From Zhengitettix transpicula (taxonomy: Eukaryota > Arthropoda > Insecta > Orthoptera > Tetrigidae): DNA of 64,000 bases. The stretch spans positions 18,428,307 through 18,492,306 of the forward strand of contig CM073594.1 in the NCBI GenBank assembly GCA_037074705.1. The letters are read 5' to 3'. Made by a program: the position numbers and the translations under genes. Below are positions 44,855 through 54,850 of this stretch, piece after piece (position 1 is the first letter of the stretch; each line of letters opens with the position of its first letter). The notes beneath the pieces were generated by a model, which did not search any database, was not told the DNA's origin, and saw only the letters and a program-made list of their open reading frames with translations.

Positions 44855-45503
44855 CATTATAATGGATTATAAATAATTTGAAAATAAAATTAACAAAATT
44901 GGTTCTTGCTGTGTTGTTCTTACACATGCTTTTCGAGTCCAAAGCATTTCAATTAACAGTAATGGCGAAAATCGAATGTCTCCCTGTTGATCCTTGTATC
45001 CTAATCTCTACACAAAAATTTAAATAAATTTATCTGATATATTTTCACGTAATGTGAGGAAACAGAATATTTCCCTCAACAACAACAAAAAACATATAGT
45101 CTTTAGTTTATCACAATATTTTCAGCATTGTTTTTCGGTGGTGGAAATAACATAGCAGCATATCTCTGCATCGAATAAACACTAACAACCCCCTGGCTCA
45201 AATGCGGACACGCAAAATTAGCTTTCGGCTCCGGTAAATCCAATCAGCTAACACGTTTAACAAAATGTTAATGAGAGACAAAACTTGATTTTTGCAGAAA
45301 TTTCCACAGCCGAACATTAAACGGCTCTTCACATTGAAACATTGAATAAATACATACACTGTACTATACATGTACTAACTTCGGAAATTAAATATACGCA
45401 ACCACAGAGTTTTATGATCGGCAAATAAATATATATATATATATATATGAGACGCGTACATTACTCGCATTTCAGTTCTAAAACCTTTTGTTTATATAAA
45501 TGT
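44855..45503. other. AT-rich intergenic DNA with (TA)n at 45,428-45,448
   Basis: No gene recognised. Confidence 0.5.
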
Positions 45504-45779
45504 CACAGCAAATTCCTCTCCCACTATCCAGGGAAGGGCGTGGGACAAGTACCCAATGCCCGACCTACCTGATGCAGGTTTTTCTAGGGTTTTCCCTGCA
45601 TTACTTTTAGGCGAATGCCGGGTAGGATCCTTAAACCGTAGCCCGGGGGCTCTAGTTAACCCTTGGCTACCTTCCTCTACCCTTCCGCATCCCCCCTTTC
45701 AAATCCCTTCCTATGCTATTAAAGGGGAGTTGCCCAACGTGGATCACCCTCATGTAGCCTGTTGCGCTAAAAAAAAAAA
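45504..45779 (+). repeat. Family A retroposon, 5'-truncated
   Basis: Starts in mid-body (CACAGCAAATTCCTCTCCC) and ends in an 11-A tail. Confidence 0.87.
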
Positions 45780-45798
45780 TCTACCTCAATGAATAGTT

Positions 45799-46106
45799 CT
45801 GCGAGGGTTATTCTCTCGCAGGCAGAACCATGTAGGAGAGATACGAAAGGGCTACAATTGGGGCTGCTATCGGAAGGGCGTGGGACAAGTACCCAATGCC
45901 CGACCTACCAGATGCAGGTTTTTCTAGGGTTTTCCCTGCATTTATTTAGGCGAATGTCGGGGAGGATCCTTAAACTATAGCCTGGGGGCCCCTAGTTAAC
46001 CCTTGGCTACCTTCCTCTACCCTTCCGCATCCCCCCTTTCAAATCCCTTCCTGTGCTATTAAAGGGGAGTTGTCCAACCCTCATGTAGCCTGTTGCCCAA
46101 AAAGAA
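45799..46106 (+). repeat. Family A retroposon with a large internal deletion
   Basis: The 5' hairpin and first ~70 bp (45,799-45,867) are joined directly to the GCTATCGGAAGG block; the intervening ~270 bp are missing. It then runs to the 3' end. Confidence 0.87.
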
Positions 46107-46300
46107 AATGAAGAATCTAATGGAGAAATAAAAAATAAATTATAGTTACATTAAAATGACTGATTGAAAATTAATAATAAGAAATATAGTCAAATCACTT
46201 CTTTTTTTTTTATTTGACTATCTTTCTTAGTATTAATTTTCAATCAGTTATTTTAATGTAACTATAATTTATTTTTTATTTGTCCATTAGATTCTTCATT
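46107..46300. repeat. 194-bp palindrome (H-type arms)
   Basis: Arms of ~90 bp pair AATGAAGAATCTAATGG with CCATTAGATTCTTCATT and continue through TATAGTTACATTAAAATGA to the H end motif. There is no H centre, and flanking A fragments on both sides extend the inverted symmetry. Confidence 0.9.
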
Positions 46301-46303
46301 TTT

Positions 46304-46418
46304 TTTTTGGGGGGGGGCAACAGGCTACATGAGGGTTGGGCAACTCCCCTTTAATAGCATAGGAAGGGATTTGAAAGGGGGGATGCGGAAGGGTAGAGGA
46401 AGGTAGACAAGGGTCAAA
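46304..46418 (-). repeat. Family A 3' fragment
   Basis: Inverted with respect to 45,799-46,106. Starts with a T-run and G-run before GGCAACAGG; a small deletion removes TAATCCAC. Confidence 0.85.
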
Positions 46419-46505
46419 TTACTTCTTTTTTTTAATCTAAATTGTCAAAACTTCCTTATTAATTATTTTAAATCAGTCGTAAATCTTTTCATTTTAATAT
46501 TTTTA
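46419..46505. repeat. Family H outer-end fragment
   Basis: TTATTAATTATTTTAAATC, AGTCGTAAATC and TTTTCATTTTAAT correspond to the H right end. Confidence 0.55.
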
Positions 46506-46812
46506 CTCATTGCAAACCCTTGTCTATAGGATCTATAGAATTTGGCTTCATACTCGTCCTCTAAAAAAAATCGGTCAGGGGTGAAACGCGGATCCCAGAA
46601 AAATCGTAGAACATATAAAATGAATCTTTTAGAAATATCAGCGATATTAAGTGTTACGAAACATACTGGGGAAAAAAGCAACTAGAGGCATTAGTGAGAT
46701 AAAGACTGAGATTCTGCAGGGGAAAATGAACTCCATTGCAAGAAAACAGATTATTTTTCAGTATGAAAATGACAGTTAAAGACGTTAATTACAGGTGAGG
46801 CCGTGCCTGATG
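46506..46812. other. Intergenic DNA
   Basis: No recognised feature. Confidence 0.5.
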
Positions 46813-46826
46813 ACTCTGAAGAATAT
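46813..46826. repeat. Target-site duplication, left copy
   Basis: ACTCTGAAGAATAT, identical to 47,068-47,081. Confidence 0.9.
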
Positions 46827-47067
46827 ATTAAAAGAGTCTTGCTTCAAACTTGTTAAGTGAATTTTGTGAGCCTCGGACCCCCCATTTCCAAAAATCTGTG
46901 TGAGTTTAATAACTTGTTTTCGGTTAGTTGTGCTAATTTTTTTCTGGGTTAATTTGGAAAGCACCTGAAGAAGATACAAAGATGTATCGAAACGGCGTCG
47001 TAATAAAAATTAAAAACATAAAGTGTCCGTATAAGTTATTAATTAAAAACGTAACGTTAAATTAAAA
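46827..47067 (+). mobile_element. 241-bp hammerhead-bearing retroposon
   Basis: An insertion flanked by perfect 14-bp direct repeats, with an A-rich right end (GTTAAATTAAA). It holds no open frame of note, so it is non-autonomous. Its only recognisable functional part is a hammerhead-type fold near the 3' side (46,949-47,013). PLEs and retrozymes are the known eukaryotic retroelements with hammerheads; I infer a short PLE-dependent element, but nothing in its sequence names its partner. Confidence 0.8.
46949..47013 (+). ncRNA. Type I hammerhead ribozyme (predicted)
   Basis: CUGAAGA (46,965-46,971) is followed by a perfect six-pair stem II, GAUACA/UGUAUC (46,973-46,978 with 46,983-46,988), closed by an AAGA loop, then GAAA (46,989-46,992). 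A two-pair stem III (A46992-U46998, C46993-G46997, loop GGC) leads to a GUC cleavage triplet at 46,997-46,999. Stem I has two pairs next to the core (C46964-G47000, A46963-U47001), an internal loop, and seven outer pairs UUAAUUU/AAAUUAA (46,949-46,955 with 47,007-47,013). Very short stem III and an internal loop in stem I are known features of PLE hammerheads, which may work best as dimers. The core matches; activity is untested. Confidence 0.7.
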
Positions 47068-47081
47068 ACTCTGAAGAATAT
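47068..47081. repeat. Target-site duplication, right copy
   Basis: ACTCTGAAGAATAT, identical to the left copy. Confidence 0.9.
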
Positions 47082-48217
47082 CGATAAATTTTCCCAGAAT
47101 TCCCTTGACATGACGTCAACAAGGATTTGGGTGTGCGATTTAACGTCGTGACCGGATTCCTTCCTTGGGCTGCTATAAAATATTTTTAAAAAAATCACAG
47201 GTATTCTATTTAGGATTAAAAAATAATGATTGTTACGCGATCGTTTTTGCGAGAGTGTTTATTATAAAGAGATAAGTTTCCGTAGCAGAGCGAGATTTTT
47301 TTTTTTTCGGAGGAGCAGCTTCAGGCCGCTCTTGAGCGACCTTGGTAAATCAGACAATGCCAGAATGAGGACCGTGTTCTGTATTGTCTTCCGTGAAGCT
47401 GCTCGGAGGCAAAGACTCGCCCAAACGTGATCAAAAGGAGGCAATCCACCGGCGCGCCGAGGTTCAGCGGTGTACGCAGAATCGATGCACGTTACCTGTT
47501 GAAACTCGAAGCCGAGACTTTGAGAGAGAGGACACGTCGGTGATCAATGTTTGGAGAATTCAGGATGCATAATACCGCGGTGGTGGAAGAAGAGAAGAGG
47601 AGCGCGATGCGATGCGATGCGATCCTTGGGCCTTGGTGTTCGCGCATTGGTTAATTTCGCGGCTGATTTGCAGAGCTTGCTTGTGCTTGTGGCGGGTATT
47701 TTTGCGTGCGCGTCTTGCTCAGGCGGCTGCCCACGCGCGCCACATCAATCAGGAGCGAGCGCAGCCAGCCGGCCGGCTTAACGCCATTACCCTCGCTCCG
47801 AAAAACCAAGACACTTACGCTCGTTACACACAAAATATCACACACACACACACACACCCACCACCACCGCACTATCAAAACCGGGGCTCGTCCTGTCCTC
47901 AAAAACAAAAAAAAAACCCTGACTGGTAACAAGGTCTCCGAAAGGTCGTGCGGCTTCTTCCCCATTCATTCCCTTTCACATCAAAGTTCTTATTCATTCC
48001 AGCACCCTCTGACTTTCCCTCCGTTCCAGTTAGTCAACCTAATTTTTCCTCGGCTCCTTGTCATGACGCTGTCAGTGCGTCAATAACTTCACCACGAGAT
48101 ATTTCTACATTTTTCTTTATTTATAGAACGACAAAAAAATAAGACTTTTTACTGATTCAGTTTCGACTGTAGGACGCCGTAGAAACAGTACAAAACTTCA
48201 AAAATAGGTACTTAACA
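47082..48217. other. GC- and CpG-richer region, possible promoter or exon, no gene recognised
   Basis: From about 47,230 to 48,070 the composition rises well above the neighbourhood. It contains a short GCGAT tandem (about 47,603-47,622) and a (CA)n run (about 47,839-47,856). Overlapping frames of 76-126 codons lie on both strands with no recognisable domain, which suggests composition rather than coding. Confidence 0.4.
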
Positions 48218-48227
48218 AAAAATCATT
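48218..48227. repeat. SINE target-site duplication, left copy
   Basis: AAAAATCATT, repeated at 48,416-48,425. Confidence 0.8.
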
Positions 48228-48415
48228 GCCGACCTCCTGTGGTGCAGTGGTCAGCGCGACTGCCTCGCATCACAGAGGTCCCGGGTCTTCGAATCACGGC
48301 GAGACAAGTTCTCGTCGAAACAGTCCCCCGACAAAGAAAAATGAGTTCCCGAAATGCGTCGATAATAACCTGACCTGTTGATGCGAATGTAAATAAATCA
48401 AATTGTTTTAAAAAG
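48228..48415 (+). mobile_element. tRNA-derived SINE
   Basis: The 5' head is tRNA-like: A box TGGTGCAGTGG at 48,240-48,250 and B box GGGTCTTCGAATC at 48,283-48,295, the latter with one base inserted relative to GGTTCGAATC. A body of ~110 bp (GAGACAAGTTCTCGTCG... to AATGTAAATAAATC) and an A-rich tail follow. It would be transcribed by RNA polymerase III and moved by a LINE. A 10-bp target duplication flanks it. Confidence 0.88.
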
Positions 48416-48425
48416 AAAAATCATT
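48416..48425. repeat. SINE target-site duplication, right copy
   Basis: AAAAATCATT, matches the left copy. Confidence 0.8.
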
Positions 48426-49729
48426 TTCCTCGTCACCCGGAAAATCTCCAGTTCAATTAGGTTTTTCATATTAAAATTTGTGGAATTAAAAAAAATACCA
48501 TATTGGATATATATAAAAGGCAGTGGAAGCGTTCTGGGCCCATAACCTCTTGAGAGGTAATCGTGGATCAATGTATAACACACCAGTTGATGCTCATGGC
48601 ACACATGAAAACTTTTATTACATACAACAACACTAACATGGACAATAACAGTACAAGAAACATAACGTAAACACTATCAAAGATATACAGTTTGTATTCG
48701 CAGTGGACAGTTTGCACGGAATAATTATTTATCTCAACAACTACCAACGTTACAAACCTATTTTGTATTGAAGCTTTTTTAACACTTTTTCGACGTCTTA
48801 CAAGCACAATTCAGGGAGGTTATCCTTTTAATTAATGTGTCTGGTCAAATATATTGTTTTTTTATTTTATTTTAATATACAGAAAAAAAATTTTAATCGA
48901 TAGATTTTACAGTTGTGACACAATGATGACGTTAACATGTTAAAATTAACTTGAAGAAATGTGGTTGCTTCTTCAGTGAGTAGTTGAAGAGGAAGTTATG
49001 GTTGCCGGTGGCAAAGATAGGGCTAATAATGAGCAGTTTTAAGAAATAAAATAAAAACTTTAAATATTAATAATTTTATTCATCATTTCTTTTAATTAAC
49101 CCTAACATGTTGTTCATTACAATATATATATATATATATATATATACAAATTTACGGTGGTTTCCAGGTCAATTTGTCGTTTTCTTTTTAGCCTTCTGAG
49201 GGGTTTAGGTGGAGGATTCTGTATTAGATATAATGGGATTCAAGTGGTGGAGTTTTCTATGACGTTGTATTAGGGCGGTTTGAATTATATTTTTTTTGGG
49301 GGGGGGGGGAGGTTGAGGGAATATTTTAGGTCATTGTGGATTCTAGAGTTAGTCACGTACCAGGGAAAAGTTAGTTATAAAGCGGAGTATTTTATTTTGC
49401 GATATTTGAATTTTATTCATGTGAGTGGTAGCGGCCGAACCCCCAGATACAACAGGCATAAAACCAGAGGGAGGTGTGAAGGAGTTTTTTTGTTGTTGTT
49501 GTGAAGGATAAAGGAGGTTTCGGGTACAGTAATGGTTTTAATTTGTGGAATCTGTGAAGTATTATTTTTTTTTTAAAGGTGGGAAGTGTGAACCGACCAG
49601 GTCAGTTTGGAGTCGAGGGTCAGGCCGAGGTATTTATGGGAAGATTTAAATATATATTGTGGTATTCAATTTGAAAAGATCAAGCAGAGAACCACGTTGC
49701 GGGCAATTAATGTGATAAGTAAATTAAAA
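48426..49729. other. AT-rich intergenic DNA
   Basis: (TA)n at about 49,122-49,146 and a G-run at 49,299-49,310. No gene recognised. Confidence 0.5.
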
Positions 49730-50060
49730 ATAAATTAAATAATTTATACAATTAAATTTTAGATAAAAAAACGTTTATTACCAATTTATATTTAATTGGA
49801 TTTTGTAGAAATTATTTTACATAGATTTAGACGTCTTCGTTTTCGGCTCCTCTGACGCCTAAAACGAGAAAAAATAAAGTGAACCTTCTGAAATCCAATT
49901 TGTCTGTTATTCAATACAAAATACAAAATTTAAAATACCGCAAAAGCACTAAATAATTGCTTTTTATCCCTCATATAGAATATACTTTGTGTTGTTGAAT
50001 ACTTGCACTTATCTCACATGATTAAATATCCTATTTTTTTATTATTTACTTTAATCTTCA
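49730..50060 (-). repeat. Repeat M, copy 2
   Basis: Reverse complement of 43,418-43,770 by ordered shared blocks. The GTTTTAGGCGTCAGAGGAGC segment is better preserved here. Confidence 0.8.
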
Positions 50061-50072
50061 TTTGAAAATTCT

Positions 50073-51120
50073 AATGGACAAATCTACAATAAATTTTAGT
50101 TAAATAAAAATGAAAAAATTTCGGCAGATTGAAAATTAATAATAAGAAAGATAGCCAAATACAGACAAAAAAAAGTGATAATATAAATACCACACGACGT
50201 TTCTGGGATCCTTGTACCTTTCTTCAGGTGCTAAAAATAGTCTAGAATAATGGACAAATCTACAATAAATTATAGTTAAATAAAAATGAAAAAATATCGT
50301 CAGATTGAAAATTAATAATAAGAAAGATAGCCAAATACAGACAGAAATAAGGTTCTGGGATCTTTGTCCCTTTCTTCATGTGCTTAAAACAGTCTAGAAT
50401 AATGGACAAATCTACAAAAAATGAAAAAATATCGTCAGATTGAAAATTAATAATAAGAAATATAACTAAATACAGACAGAAATAAGGTTCTGGGATCTTT
50501 GTCCCTTTCTTCAGGTGCTAAAAACAGTCTAGAATAATGGACAAATCTACAATAAATTATAGTTAAATTAAAAGGAAAAACTTCGTCAGATTGAAAATTA
50601 ATAATATGAAAGATAGCCAAATACAGACAGAAATAAGGTTCTGGGATCTTTGTACCTTTCTTCAGGTGCTTAAAACAGTCTAGAATAATGGACAAATCTA
50701 CAATAAATTATAGTTAAATAAAAATGAAAAAATATCGTCAGATTGAAAATTAATAACAAGAAAGATAGCCAAATACAGACAGAAATAAGGTTCTGGGATC
50801 TTTGTGCCTTTCTTCAGGTGCTTAAAACAGTCCAGAATAATGGACAAATCTACAATAAATTATAGTTAAATTAAAATGAAAAAATTTCACGTCTGATTGA
50901 AAATTAATAACAAGAAAGATAGCCAAATACAGACAAAAATAACTGATAATATAAATACCACACAAGGTTTCTGGGATCTTTGTTCCTTTCTTCAGGTGCT
51001 AAGAAGAGCCTACACTAGTCAGTTGACAAATCTCAAAAGAAGACACAAGGATCCCAGAAACGTTCTGTGGTATTTTATATTATCACTTATTTTCTCTGTA
51101 TTCGGTTATTTTTGTTAGTA
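50073..51120. repeat. Tandem array of H-derived units
   Basis: Units start AATGGACAAATCTACAA at 50,073, 50,249, 50,401, 50,536, 50,687 and 50,839 (spacings 176, 152, 135, 151, 152). The first and last are H-like, with the ATAAATACCACAC block and GTTTC. The inner units lack that block and share GGTTCTGGGATCTTTG, so they were amplified from one deleted variant. The right end runs into an H right arm (to about 51,115). Confidence 0.9.
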
Positions 51121-52899
51121 TAGTTTAATTAATAAAACAAACTATTTTTAATAACTATATTGCGACCTACAAGGGAAGCATTTTCGTATAGAATTAAAAA
51201 AACGAATGTTTCTATATTTAACAAGTATTAGTAAGGTTCAAAAACTTCACATTTAAAACGCGTTCGTCTCCATCAGTCGTAGACCTCGTCACTGAAAGTG
51301 ATAACCGGTCTTTGACTAACCTAATTAATCATTATAAGAGATTGGAATGTAGAACCAATCAACTATTTTTGCGGTTAAATAAGTTTGATAAGTAGAAGAC
51401 CGATCATGGGCCTCTTGTCAGATATATTTTTTTTATTTCTTTTAAAATTATATTTAAATATGAAGGAGATGCTAATGCAATCGTAAGTTTACCTTTTGCC
51501 GCATGCAACTTGGTTGGCTTTGATAAGATATTTCTTTTTTGAAGTGTATCCCTCAGGTATCGAGTCTCATGGTTACGAGCGAGGCAAAGTAAAAGGGGAT
51601 AATACGAGAAAGTTTTAACGAGACGTCTGAAGTTTGTGGGACGAATCAGTTGGGGCCCGTCTAACTGGCAGTAAGTTTGGTATCTTTCGATGATAAGATC
51701 AGTTTTGAAGCAGGCTGAGTCTGTGGTAATGGATGCCCCTAGCCCTGGGTTTTCCGGCTCACATGCACTCCTGGAGGAAAGCCAGGACTGCTTCCTGTCG
51801 GCTCCCCTAACATCGAACACACAGCTACCATATTATAAACATCAATTCGCTCCCCACCCCCCGTCACCCCCTCCCCACCCCCGGAACACTATCACATTAT
51901 ACATCCAGTCAACACAAATCTCCTTATTGCTTTACTTTGACTCGTTATTTCGTTATAGGGGCAAGGAGTAAATGACAGTGGTAACTCCTAAACTAAGTCC
52001 TCTGGAATGCACGGGGAAAGAATTGATTAAGTCATCAGTCTTGCTGAACAAAGTTTCCCGTAGGTAATCTATCTAAATTAAATACGAACCTTAGTGCGTT
52101 CATATTCTGATCGGAAACAAATAAGCTCCATTTTGGAATAGTTGCCGTTTGTGAATTAACAACACCGTAGAAAAAGTAATCGATGTTTCATTCAATTATT
52201 TTCAAGCTGATAGTCAGAATAAATACTCATTCATGGAACATCAAGCTAATAAAGCGGTTCTGAACCCTGCAGCGTAAGAGACAGTAAATTATAAATTTAA
52301 TGAAGCCAATTGTTCTGAATTTATTGGTCCGTCGACGAGTTAATATCGTGTTTTTTCCCCCAAATAAATTAATGTATGCTGTTAGAATAATGACAGCTTG
52401 CAGCCATTTTAGAACTGATTAATTCTGCAAACCGTCACTCCTTGGTGATGTATGGGATAATTTCTGAGGGAGTACTTTAAAGAAGCAGAATTTTTTTTTC
52501 CTTAAATAAATGGTTAACGTATCGTCTACACAGGCTTATAAAAAATTTGGAATATTTATTTATACATGTCGGTATATCTGATCATTAATGCTGAGAGGGA
52601 AAACAACTTAATCATCAAGGTAAATCACAATTACGCGGAAAGTTTTGATTTACACAACTGTTTATGAGTAGTAAAAATAAACACTGAGAACTAAACAATT
52701 TTTTTTCACATTAATCAAACCAGGGAATAAGATATAAATAAATTTTTAAATTAATGTAATCGTCGTTTAAGGAATATTATGACATATAGCTATGAATGTA
52801 AAACAACTACGTTTAATAAATATATTTTTATTAATAGATAGATAATGAGATTTCCAATCAGCCGTCAGAATTTCAATATTTGGTAATATGCTCATAATG

Positions 52900-52900
<1 letters not shown>
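51121..52900. other. Intergenic DNA
   Basis: A 138-codon minus-strand frame (51,404-51,820) contains a stretch reading LLLCLARNHETRYLRDTLQK that looks protein-like, but I recognise no family. The rest is AT-rich. Confidence 0.4.

Positions 52901-52941
<41 letters not shown>
52901..52941. repeat. (TG)n microsatellite
   Basis: About 40 bp of TG repeats at the tail of a family E fragment. Confidence 0.95.
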
Positions 52942-52953
<12 letters not shown>

Positions 52954-53275
52954 TCCGCAAAAGAAAAATCTACATCCGTGGAGAATATCGTACACGTGTT
53001 CCTTGTCACCAGGAAGCAAATACTGTGGGGGGGGGTGAGACACGTCTACATCCCCAGAAGCGGGGTTTGACGGGGTGGAAATATTTTTAGGGGTCGAAGA
53101 GTTTGATATTGTGTCTTCCGATGTTATCTGTGTATAATTTCAACCCCTTTACGGCATGAGACGGGAGAATCCTTAGGGTTGGGGGGGGTTGAGGGACGTT
53201 ACAAGGAAATAACGCGATTATACAACCGAGATTGGAGTCAAACCCAGGGTTATAGATATCGCTTAGTTTAATTAT
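52942..53275 (-). repeat. Family E fragment
   Basis: Shares with 7,684-8,531 the TATGTATGTATGTTCC end, CGTACACGTGTTC, GGTGAGACACGTCTAC, AGAAGCGGGG, GTGTATAATTTCAACCCC and GAGATTGGAGTCAAA blocks in order. The CTAGCTGG 5' end is missing. Confidence 0.85.
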
Positions 53276-54379
53276 GACATACAACTTGCCGTTTAACTCC
53301 CAGGTTGACAATTGTCAAAGTTTTTCTAGTTTATAAAGAAACGTTGATTATTATGTGTCTCGTAGCCGTTTGAAGTTCTGATACTCTCATTGATTGGTCC
53401 TTTATGTATACTTGCTGGAACGTACAATTTAGGGGAAATAGTGATTAAATGATTCGAACATAACAATTGTTTGATTTTGACACAACTGTGACAGGAATTT
53501 GATTAGTCCTTATTGGTCCTTAGGACAAAGAGAGTTGGACAACCTCACCCCCCTTGTCTAATTAAATAAACATTGGCACGGGCTGAACAAGGCAACTCAA
53601 TTACAAGATTTTTAAATCCTAAAACCATTTAGTTATGCAATTATTTTTGGTCCGCGGGTAGGAACCCCTCCAGTGCAGCTATTTCGGTGCTTGTGAGTCA
53701 GTGATCATAATTGAAAACGAGAAAGGCTAGAAGGGTCCGATTTTTGCAGATGTATGTGGACGGCGAGACGTGGTTAATTAGCAGTCTATTCTAAGAAAGC
53801 CATTGGAAGACGCAAGGTGCAGTATCGTCGTAAAGAGAGCGAGGCAAAGCAACTCAACGAGCAGAACACAGTGGAGCCGAGTTAATAAGCAGATGCAGGC
53901 TCGCACGTGCTACAGCTGTGCTCCACACGTGTGCAACGTGGCTCCTGCTAAATTTAAACAGTCTACCCCACCTGTCTAGCGCCCTGTGCGAGCATTAACC
54001 CCCACGTCTCCCTCCCCCCCCCCTCCCAACCTCCTCTCCACTCGCACGACACACTAAATCGTGACTCTTGATGAATACTTTCCGTCGGCCATTGAGAACA
54101 ACTCTTCTATTCCATTCATGAACCCAGCCATCACCAATTACACCTGTACAATTCCATAGACATTAAAACCGATATTAGAAGCCCTTCTGGATTAAATATT
54201 TATGTGCGTGTGTGTGTGTGTCTGTCTGTGGTTATAATGATGTAAATCTACGGCCCGTTGGTGGCACTGAGATTGATGATTTTTCGTTGAGTATTCACTT
54301 TCGATCTTGAAAATGTCCGGTGACATTCCAAGTTATAGACGCGAGGATTTCAATTTAATTTTCTTCTTTAAGGTTTTAT
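53276..54379. other. Intergenic DNA, GC-richer patch at 53,720-54,050
   Basis: No gene recognised. C-run at about 54,015. Short (TG)n at 54,205-54,221. Confidence 0.5.
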
Positions 54380-54393
54380 AAATTTATTGTGAT
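54380..54393. repeat. SINE target-site duplication, left copy
   Basis: AAATTTATTGTGAT, repeated at 54,581-54,594. Confidence 0.9.
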
Positions 54394-54580
54394 ACTAACT
54401 CCTTGGCTCGACAGCCCCATGAAGGGCCTTGGCCCACCGAGACGGCTGCCAGAATGTCATCTTACATGACACATTTTGGGCGTTAACCCCCAGTTTTCTT
54501 GACCTGGACGAACACAAACATCCACGCCCAATGCCGGGATTCGAACCCGGGACCTCTGCGATGCGAGGCAATGACGCTGG
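54394..54580 (-). mobile_element. tRNA-derived SINE, slightly 5'-truncated
   Basis: On the minus strand the head reads GCCTCGCATCGCAGAGGTCC, then B box GGTTCGAATCC (54,538-54,548). The A box is cut off at the 5' end. The body (GCGTGGATGTTTGTGTTCGT ... GGGCTGTCGAGCCAAGG) is unlike that of the 48,228 SINE although the heads nearly match. A perfect 14-bp target duplication flanks it. Confidence 0.9.
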
Positions 54581-54594
54581 AAATTTATTGTGAT
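54581..54594. repeat. SINE target-site duplication, right copy
   Basis: AAATTTATTGTGAT, matches the left copy. Confidence 0.9.
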
Positions 54595-54723
54595 GTCTGT
54601 ATAAAAATTTAATTGTCGTCGTTAACCGAAACCGTCCCATAATATTTAATTGAAAATCGATTAAGTTGTTTTTCCCCTTCTCCACAAGAACAATAAATTA
54701 ATTTATTAATTATAATAATTTTT

Positions 54724-54850
54724 TGAACCTGATGAGGTCGCAAATTAAGCGATGAAACGTTGTTAATTTAATTAACAAATTCTTTTTTCTGACTTAAAAT
54801 TGGCTGATGTTTTTTTATTTATTAATTTTCTCAATAGTCAGAACATTTTT
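54724..54850 (+). repeat. Family J element, single arm
   Basis: A hammerhead-like block, then CTGACTTAAAATTGGCTGATG, TTTATTTATTAATTTTCTC and AATAGTCAGAAC. Same end as 31,337-31,405. Confidence 0.8.
54731..54766 (+). ncRNA. Hammerhead-like core in family J
   Basis: CUGAUGA (54,731-54,737), a five-pair stem II GUCGC/GCGAU (54,739-54,743 with 54,751-54,755, one G-U), GAAAC (54,756-54,760), and a minimal stem III leading to a GUU triplet at 54,764-54,766. GUU is allowed but weak. I see no stem I beyond chance pairs. Confidence 0.45.

Noticed and set aside
47230..48070. Overlapping 76-126-codon frames as a real exon
   Set aside because: Frames are open on both strands at once, as expected for GC-rich DNA with few stop codons; a promoter or UTR is as likely.
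50073..51120. A CRISPR array
   Set aside because: The DNA is eukaryotic; units of 135-176 bp are repeated along their whole length, with no short-repeat/unique-spacer pattern.
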